Assembly (NCBI GenBank): GCA_018417955.1
Contig: JACTVC010000015.1
Span: 645,862 to 709,861 of the forward strand
Reading direction: 5' to 3'
DNA from: Laccaria trichodermophora
Lineage: Eukaryota; Basidiomycota; Agaricomycetes; Agaricales; Hydnangiaceae
DNA length: 64,000 bases
Shown here: positions 56,360 to 64,000 of the stretch, piece after piece
Layout: every line of letters begins with the position of its first letter
Numbering within the stretch: the stretch's first letter is position 1
Position numbers and translations under genes: made by a program
The notes under the pieces: model-generated
Seen by the model: only the letters and a program-made list of their open reading frames with translations
What the model was told of the DNA's origin: nothing
Databases searched by the model: none

Positions 56360-58096
56360 CTTGTGTATGTTGTGTAGGATCTAGGATGCGTGTCGTTGGC
56401 TGAGCGTAAATCTGAAAAGTATAGGAAGAAGAAGTGTGTCGCGCAGCGAAGACTAATCAGAAGCGTCAAGCTCAGAAACTGGAGAATAAAAAAAGAAAGT
56501 GAGGAAAATGGGACAGGGAATGATAGCAACTTACCAGACTCCTTTATAGCATTCGAAGGGTGGCCCGCCTTTTTATTGTTCCTCCAGGCGAACGCAAGGC
56601 ACGAATGAAAAATGTGGCTATCTTTGACAGGGAAGGCCACAGCCACAGCCATAACAATCCAGCTTCTTGCCATTGTCCCGCCAAATACAAGCCAAATATT
56701 GGGCTCACAACCGACAAAACCCCCATTATTCCTCCGGTCGTTATTCTATGTCAACAAAACACAAAGAGATTTATTTGGGGCACCTTCTTTGCCACTGTTC
56801 ATCGGCCACTCTAGGCCACTCCGCGTTGTTCCCTGCATCTGACATGAGGCGCCATGGTTTTTCCCCGGTCCTTGCCCTTTGGCAAACCCCCACAAATCAA
56901 GACTGAGCATCTGACTCTCCCAAAATACACCGCCATGATCAAAACCTAGTTTTGAACAACGACCTAGACACGTGTCCTCGACGTTGTCGGGAGGCACGAT
57001 GACTACCGATAACTCCCTATCACTGTATCAGATGACCTCAGATGACTCGGATAGAAGATGATTGGCAACTTTTTAAATCGCCACAATTCAGCGACAACTC
57101 TTTTGGATAACCCTTGGGACACTTTTTCAAGCTAGCTGACGCCCGTCGTGTTTACTTTCCTCGATTGTTCAAGGTCGATTCTTTCATGTTGGCCTCATAC
57201 GATCGATCTTCGCTTGATTCCGCTCATCCCTATTTTTAGATTCATATGTTCACCTCTAGACAAAGGTTTATTTATATCCCTCCACATTCGTTATGCCTCG
57301 CCAGTGGCCCACACCCTTTCATCCGACCTCAGGAGCAACCCTGCCCCGCATTATGATCCAACTTTAGACAAAATTCTATTTCTGCATCCATTCATTTGCG
57401 ATCGGACCACGCGATTCGTGCGAGCAAGCCTCAGCTTCGATGCGTCTTTTATTTTCGAACTGCAAGTCAAGAGGTTGATATGAAGCAAAGGATTGTTGAT
57501 CTGATTACTGTGTTTTGTCCAGGTGTGTCGAGGACTTGTTGAATTTTATCCCCCGCGAGTTCTTCCGGCCACTCAAGTGGTCTTCAGAAAATTCGGCAAG
57601 GCCCGCGCAATAAAAGATGCGCCCCCCCTCAGTGTATGCCGACGGAGATAATCGTAGGATGGGCTACTTCTGCATCGCTGGTGTGACGGTAGCGGCGACG
57701 ATGTTATGAACGCGTGCATTCCCGCGAAAATCGTCAGGAAGATAGGTATGTCTCGTCGCCGCAAGAGTTAAGAATGCATTGACATCGGAATACTGTCGCT
57801 TAATCAGAGCGGCCGAGTCAATATCGGAGTAAGCCCGCATGTCGTACAAGCCTTGGTGGGCCTTGGGTGGGCCCCGACGACATGGGGCACTCCGCTGGTA
57901 TATTCTAATGAGCACGAGTCCGAATCTGTCGAGGCACAATGTGTTTAATCGTTATGGTCAGGAGAAGGACGGCCGACCTCTGGAGCTATGTCACAGCTGA
58001 GATACCATTGAATCTAACCAGAGGGACCGGGGGGAAAATGCCCGATGTAAGGTGGAGAGAAAAGTTTATATGACGTCGGGCCGGTGATTACTGGTC
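56360..58096. other. Intergenic region; promoter of AA9 gene and unassigned sequence
   Basis: The first few hundred bases are upstream of the LPMO. A 91-codon minus-strand ORF (57664-57939) ending in RVHNIVAATVTPAMQK has no recognised family and no clear introns. Nothing else is supported. Confidence 0.4.
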
Positions 58097-59702
58097 TTAG
58101 GAACTTGGTCGGCTTTGGGAATCAGCATACGGAGGGGGAATCTCTCTAACAACCGCTGCATCACGATGTTGAATCACGGTCTCTCCCTCCCCGTGCCCCA
58201 CATCCTCCGATGTGCCCGTCCTCTGCATTGGCCTCGTAGGATTTGAGCTACTGACGCCACCGGTGGATGGAATGCTTGAGGCTGTTGTTGACCCTGACGG
58301 CATCGCGTTTGAAGCGGCCGCTAGGGAATGTGCATGTCTGGATGCTGCAAGATGCTTACCGCTGTGTGAGGGAGTTTCTGTATGATTTATCGCCTGCCTT
58401 TGGCTCTCTTCCTCTATGCGAAATTGTCTAGGTTGAAGAGGATCTTCTTTTTCCGCCTGCCGCGTCTTTCGCTTGCGCAGGTAGAGAAGTGCCAATAGAC
58501 TGCCACCGAGGACAAAAATAACCACTACGGGAACCGTGACACCGACGATGAGGGGAGTTTTGTTCTTTCGTGTTGCGTTAACCGTCGCTGATCCAGTTTT
58601 TTGTGAGGTGCTAGTTGTTGATTGCGAAAGACTTGTCGATGACTGTATGGTTGTCGAGGTTGAGTGATCACTTGAGCTGCTTAGGCCATTGCAGTCGGTG
58701 TTTGAGGAACCTATCAGGCAAGATGATCAACCAGTGTTCGGCATTGTATGGTGCCCAATCACCTTGGGTGGTTAGCATTGGGGTCCCAGACGCCCACCGC
58801 CCAGTACTATCCAAAATACGGTGAGCAAGCGAACGTATTTGATGTACAAGAAAACGTACGAATCGCTTGCCGCGGCTACATGACAAGGGTAATGAGCAGG
58901 CGATACCATCTAAGGTTTTAAGTGAACCAAACCTAGAAGTTGTGCGCCTGGAGCAGCCCTATTTATATATGTAAAATGATTATCACCGGAGGGAAGCGTA
59001 ACATTCGTTACAACTCTTGCGTCTAGTGATGCTAGTGTGATGTTATAGGGCGCAACGCCTCCACTTATTGTTAGACCCCATGGCTGGCATGTCGCCAGAT
59101 TTCCCGTTATGTTGGAGGTGATTGTGAACTCTGGCGTTGTGGACGGAGTTACGACGCAATCCGCCGTCTGACCCGCTTTGAAGGTATTGAATAAAAGTGA
59201 AAATCGACGCATGAACAAATGTGCGCACCAGTAACCTCGTAAATGTCTGCAGGAATACCACCTTCACTGCCTCCTGCATCTACCACGCTTAGCATCAATC
59301 GAGTCCCTGCGGTAGCTTAAAACATGGCTTCGTTGAAGATAGAAAAGGGACGCTTACCAACAGGTTGAGTGACCGTCCAGCTGAGGGAGCTTGCATCCGT
59401 TCCAATCAAAGTTGTGGTGGGTGTCCCTCCGATCGCAAAAGCCGTCATATAGTACGGAGGGACTCCGGAGCTATTGCTAAGCGTAGTGTTGAACGGCTTC
59501 ACAGTGATCGGTAGTGACACACATGTTGCCAATGACGTGGAAGTGACCTACAGGTTGCGAGGGACAACGCTAAGCGAATCATCGTTTATGAACTATTGGG
59601 ACGCACACTTTTGTTGAACTGCCATTGAAATTGTGCTCGCGCAGGTGTGATGATAGCGCTCAATACACAAAGACCCGACGGCAAAAGGATAGAAGACAGC
59701 AT
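58097..59702 (-). CDS. Secretory-pathway single-pass membrane protein, unknown function
   Basis: Seven exons: 59702-59607, 59547-59358, 59306-59229, 59175-58933, 58875-58860, 58806-58763, 58710-58097; all in frame, 394 residues. A signal peptide (about 1-23, MLSSILLPSGLCVLSAIITP) is followed by an ectodomain of two related segments: TCVSLPITVKPFNTTLSNSSG..PPYYMTAF and ATCQPWGLTISGGVAPYNIT. Next come DSTGRWASGTP, a Ser/Thr-rich stalk, one membrane helix (about 241-266) with RKRK stop-transfer, and a low-complexity cytoplasmic tail with a PPPY motif. Such proteins are common in agaricomycetes; a cell-surface sensor or adhesion role is only a guess. The 16-nt fifth exon is unusually small. Confidence 0.82.
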
Positions 59703-60119
59703 GTCTGCAATTATTTGCGTTTTGACGTCTGAGGCGCAGCTGCGCAGAAAAAGGAAGGGAAAACCACGTCCTTGATTTATCGTCTTTAAACGATTTCAAA
59801 AAGGTACCGAAGTCCCTGGCGATGCACCTTCTTTTGTTCATCAATCATTTATTATGAAACATCCTGATTTGTATCTACATCTCACAGAGGCAAAATGGGT
59901 CCGTCAGGTTCGAGGTGGAAACAAAGTTACTCGGAGGAGTGCGGAGGGCGGAGGGACGCTCATTGGCAGTAGGATGTGCACCTACGCTGGTGATCGGGTG
60001 ACGGAGACGGAGAGGGAAGAAATATGACATACATTGCGATTGAATTGAGGAGTCAGTAGCAGTTGTATGGCGGAAACGTGAGCGCCCGCGCAAATGTCCA
60101 ATCATAGTCGCGTTGGAAC
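59703..60119. other. Intergenic region, nothing recognised
   Basis: Promoter side of the membrane-protein gene. No gene or repeat seen. Confidence 0.5.
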
Positions 60120-60610
60120 CTACACTTCAGGCAGCGACGGATATGAAGGGCCACATAGGTGTAAACATAGGCACTAAAAACTGGAGAATAGACAAAACCC
60201 AGTGTTCCCCTAACATATTTGCTCTCATTTTCTAAGTTTGGTGATGGAATTGTATATCCAACATATGTATAAAACAAACTTACAATAAAAAAAAGGATCA
60301 GATCCAAAAAATGACTGAATAAATATGATCTAAATTCATATTTAGAATTTGCCAAACTTCCTGGGCCAAGATTTTGGTGTATTCTAAATATGAGCTCAGA
60401 TCATATTTAATTGTTCATTTTTTGGATCTGATCCCTTTTTTTATTGTAAGTTTGTTTTATGCATATGATACATGTACAATTCCATCACCAAACTTAGGAA
60501 TTGAGAGTAAATATACCAGGACAAAAGGGATTTTAGCGTATTCCACAGTTTTGAGAGCATATGTTTATACATATTTGTTGCTGTCTCAAGTGCTAGTCAA
60601 GAGAACATTG
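60120..60610. repeat. Diverged inverted repeat (old foldback/MITE)
   Basis: 60140-60345 and 60385-60600 are inverted copies, roughly 75-80 percent alike by eye. Conserved pieces include AAGTTTGGTGATGGAATTGTA, AAACAAACTTACAATAAAAA and GGATCAGATCCAAAAAATG. The loop is about 40 bp. The mirrored 'proteins' readable in both arms are a by-product of the inversion. Ends and target duplication could not be fixed. Confidence 0.75.
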
Positions 60611-61690
60611 TGAGAGCATGTTGAGAGCAATGATCAACGAAATAGGATATGAACAGACTGGAAGTAACAACATGACTCCCGCAAGTACAGCTCAGCATCC
60701 ACCCTGCGTGTTCGAGTCCTGTATTACACCCAGAAATTGACAGGTTCCTTTACTATTCAAAACCAATGTGCTAATCAAGCTATACCCCCAAGACCAATCA
60801 AGAGCCAGGAAAATGCACTTAGTCTAGATTCCAGGAGGCGAGGGTTGTATTTTGGAAAGGGGGCCCAAGAAGCAGGGTGCAAAGTGCGATTTTTGCACTT
60901 TTCGGAGAGGTGTTAGATGGCGTTGACTCTGGTGATGAATGTCGGGTCTGGTGAGTTGGTCAAATCATGTGTCTGTCGTTGAGGAGTTGCATAATTTAAT
61001 TTACTTACAGTGGCCCTCAAATGACCATCAATATGAGTGTGTTCAGCTTTTCATGTTGTGTAGATTTTGACAAAAAGCATCATGCAAGTTGTGTCTATAC
61101 ATGGCTCCAAGTCTGGAAGAAATTGGAATGGATGATTTTGGTTTCTAAGTTCATCTTGAGAAGAAATTTGGAAGAATTGACTCTGAGTGCACATTTGAGG
61201 TTAAGATGTGAAATTATCTATTGAGTTGGTTGGAAGGTCGCCTTTGCTCGCAGTGTTTTCACACTCTGACGGTTTGGTGGGCCAATTCAGACCACAATAA
61301 GTAACAGACGGCAATAACAGACACCTTCTTACCCCAGTGAGGATAGAGCTAGCACCTCTTCCCTGACCATTTACCATCCCAACTTTTGCAATGCAGAACT
61401 GGACTCCTCTTCCCACCTGGCCAGATATCTGAGCTTGAATAAAGTAGTTTCAAGGCAGAGCTAGCTATTCACAAAACCTGCGAAAGGCAGGTGTTCTACG
61501 TCATAAGCACTCTTGTATGGTCCATACAAATTTGCACTCACTGCAGTGTTCATCCATTCCAGTAGGAATCTACACTATGCCATCCATTTTAGAATTCCTC
61601 AAAGATTGTATCTTCACCTGGGATCAATCTGGCACCCTGTTTTCTGCTGGTGTCAAAGCATGGAAGCAGTACAAGGAGATGCACCAGCCA
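60611..61690. other. Intergenic region, no gene recognised
   Basis: AT-rich with a few short open stretches. 61513-61690 may contain the 5' portion of the TPR pseudogene downstream. Confidence 0.4.
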
Positions 61691-63039
61691 TGATATTTGA
61701 GAGAGGCCGTCAGAAATCATGAGGAAGCTTTAGCTATTTGTGTATCAGGTCACCCTAGTTGCCCAAAGTCTCTTTTTTATACAGCTACAGCCCTTTGGGC
61801 ACAATGCGAAGGTGCCATAACAGAGGAGACCTCTTCCACTGTGATAGCCTACTACGACAAGGCCCTTCACCTCTTGCCTGATAAGCCTGGAAACCTCACA
61901 CATTGAGCCACTATCTACACCAACCTCAGCATGGTCTACCTTACACTCTTTCGCCTTGGAAAAGAGGATCCGGAAACTTTTCCTTCCACTGGCTATAACA
62001 TAGGCAAAGCTATTGAAAATTATCGATCTGTGCCTCAACTTAGGCCAGTGAAAAACGATCCAGATTGTCCAATCACTCTCATCAACCTCAGCACTGCTCT
62101 TATTCAAAAGGACACCAAAGATGGCTTGATGAATGCCATTATTGACCTTCACAAGGCTGTAGAACTTTGCACCATGAAATTGGCGACCAATCATCCTTCA
62201 CTTATTTTGGCTCTCACCAACCTCGCACAAGCATACAACAGCCACTATATAAACTCGAAAGATATCAGCGATGTCATCAGGAAAGTTGACATCCTGGAAA
62301 GGATATTAGATTTGACAGATGAAGGGTTGGGGTGGCTGGTTCTGCTCGTGAACCTGATGAATGCTTGTTGGAGGCTTTACAAAATAGCGCATAATCAAAG
62401 CGATGACTTAGACAAAGTGGTTCTTCATGGTTGAGAGGCATTGAAGAACTCTGATGGCTCTGACAACACTATTCATGTCAAGGCTCTCATCACTCTCGCC
62501 GACATCCTGTTTGCTTGCTACCTTCAAACCAGCCTGGAAAATGTCACAGATTTGGATCAGGCTATTCAATACTATCATGAAGCCATTGATCCAGACCCCA
62601 AAGACAGTCTGGATTCCATGTTATGCAGCCACCTTGCCTCTGCCATATACATCCAGTGTCAGGACTTTAAAGACATGGAGGGGTGAGACTGGAAAATGCA
62701 ATTTCTTACAGCCAGAAGGCTCTAAACACATGTGCTAAAGATGACCCTTCTTACCTCAGGATTCAGAATAACCTTGGGAGTATGCATCTGGCACAATTTA
62801 ACAAGTGGGGGGCAGAGGGCGACCTTGTCAAGGGAATTCATGTTTACGAGGATGTTGTCTCACATTGTCCAGATGACAGTGACAATTTCAAACATTATCA
62901 AAACACCCTCAAGGATTTGAAACAGGCTCTTCAAGATAAACAGAATAGTCAGAAGGTTAAGCAGAAGGGCACAGCTAGTTTGTGTTTGACGCAATCCTCT
63001 GATGAAAGTATCCCATCGAGACCTGGCTCTATCATTTGA
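61691..63039 (+). pseudogene. TPR protein, decayed by two TGA codons and one frameshift
   Basis: A run of tetratricopeptide-like helices (NHEEALAICVSGHPSCPKSLFY, NLSTALIQKD, IQYYHEAIDPDPKDSLDSML, LRIQNNLGSMHLAQFNKWG) in which the frame is continuous across TGA at 61904-61906 and 62432-62434. It then shifts by one near 62680 and runs to 63039. Helix spacing is kept on both sides of each break, so a single gene of about 450 codons or more is implied. The repeat sequence differs from the TPR-CHAT locus at 10-27 kb, and no CHAT domain follows. TPR arrays act as protein-binding scaffolds. Confidence 0.75.
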
Positions 63040-63714
63040 ACACACTACCTATACTCACCTTGGAATTCGCATTAGAAACATCTGCCATCATTTTCCAAGG
63101 CCCTCATTTCCTACTACTTCAGGACCTGCTTCCTCTGGCTTCTGGCTACGCTTATTCTCTCAAACCATCTCTGCACATCACTGAGTTGATGTCCACAGAA
63201 AAATCAAGTCTGTCAATCTTGATTATGCGTATCTGTACATACATCTGATGCCATGTGCTGCTGCTTTTACTTTGCTATTGGTCATATCTGCAGCTTCCTC
63301 TCATGTTTCTATTCCTTGGAGTCTCCAGCACAATATTGTCAATCATTGTGATTTTTTGTAAGAAAAAGTCATTTTTGCATCCCAATCATTTCCCTGACTC
63401 TGGAACAGAGGAGGGTTCTATCAGAATGATAAATCTGAACTCCAGCCAACTGTCATGTGATGGCTTCCCATGACCTTTGGCATGTTCCGTGTTTGTTGTT
63501 CTCGCTGGATATGTTCCATCCACTTGAGCACTCGCCACTTGTTCTTGATTGTTGTGTTTGTTCTCAATTGTCATATTCATTCTCAATTGTTGCATTCGTT
63601 TTTGTTGGTAAAGCATCGAATCATGGCCTACCATGTTAAATTTGTGGCCTACCACATTAAACTTGTGGCCTACCATGTTAAACTTGTGGCTAACCACATC
63701 AACCATCTAGTTCT
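63040..63714. other. Intergenic region with a short tandem repeat
   Basis: 63622-63700 holds four units of about 22 bp (GTGGCCTACCATGTTAAACTT type). A weaker TTCTCAATTGT repeat lies near 63560-63600. No gene recognised. Confidence 0.55.
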
Positions 63715-64000
63715 ATGGAATTTCTGGATAACCCTGCTTGGTTCCTTTCTTCAGATGACCATCATAAGCTTTCTCTCTCCAAATTCTCTGTACCTGTCTT
63801 GAGGGATGCTGCTCTTTCAGCTAAAATGCAGCCCATGGCTCAATTTAAAACAAAAGCTCAATTAATTGATGGGCTTCTGGTTGCATTTTTGAATACTTGG
63901 AATTTGATCATGTCCAAGTCAACTAGTGATATTCTACCTCTTTTTTCAACACCTCCAAGCTACATTTCAAGATCTGATCTTCTTTCCAAATATTTTAGTA
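63715..64000 (+). CDS. Open reading frame running off the right edge
   Basis: From ATG 63715 the frame stays open for 95 codons to the end of the window. The peptide begins MEFLDNPAWFLSSDDHHK and contains QFKTKAQLIDGLLVAF, but I recognise no domain. It could be the first exon of a gene continuing beyond 64000 or chance. Confidence 0.4.
   Translation, partial: MEFLDNPAWFLSSDDHHKLSLSKFSVPVLRDAALSAKMQPMAQFKTKAQLIDGLLVAFLNTWNLIMSKSTSDILPLFSTPPSYISRSDLLSKYFS

Noticed and set aside
57664..57939. Possible small gene of 91 codons
   Set aside because: No recognised family, no introns, and no supporting context; kept as unassigned.

Overview
The window looks like nuclear DNA of a filamentous basidiomycete, most likely an agaricomycete mushroom. 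Genes carry many short (about 50-60 bp) GT-AG introns. The families are typical of that group: KDZ transposases with CxC5/CxC6 zinc clusters, CHAT/TPR proteins, F-box/LRR proteins with an N-terminal coiled coil, and an AA9 lytic polysaccharide monooxygenase. There is no sign of bacterial operons.

Layout. 1-1860: C-terminal end of a KDZ transposase gene cut by the window edge. 1993-8477: a KDZ-type DNA transposon with matching terminal inverted repeats, an intact 747-residue transposase gene and a second acidic-protein gene, plus a C-rich minisatellite. 8781-9280: a short CACTA-like MITE with a 3-bp target duplication. 10505-12700 and 26272-26950 (both minus): the two halves of one TPR-CHAT gene, split by a Ty3/gypsy LTR retrotransposon (12701-26271). 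That retrotransposon is itself interrupted inside pol by a 4.4-kb near-palindromic element (17864-22297) with 2-kb arms. 27423-28851: a second palindromic (foldback) element. About 28900-30950: a decayed NF-X1-type zinc-finger gene.

From 32.5 to 60 kb the window is mostly gene territory: MFS transporter 1, a tandem pair of F-box genes (the first frameshifted), MFS transporter 2, an F-box gene (minus), a two-exon unknown, a divergent INO80-subunit Ies6 / NAT9-type acetyltransferase pair, a DUF1917 (BLES03-like) gene, another F-box gene, two tRNA-like genes on either side of a 1.46-kb non-autonomous DNA element, an AA9 LPMO, and a single-pass secretory-pathway membrane protein. The right end (60-64 kb) holds a diverged inverted repeat, a decayed TPR gene and an ORF that runs off the edge.

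Three themes run through the window. First, 11 premature stops interrupt otherwise continuous frames in five loci and every one is TGA where CGA is the simplest ancestor. LTR differences are nearly all C/T-G/A transitions, so CpG-directed C-to-T decay is a strong inference. Second, three unrelated-looking non-autonomous elements (17864-22297, 27423-28851, 53116-54580) are each bounded by a 7-bp direct repeat, and two of them are almost entirely palindromic. Third, the TPR-CHAT locus preserves exact insertion junctions for a nested, datable series: TPR-CHAT gene, then LTR retrotransposon, then palindromic element.
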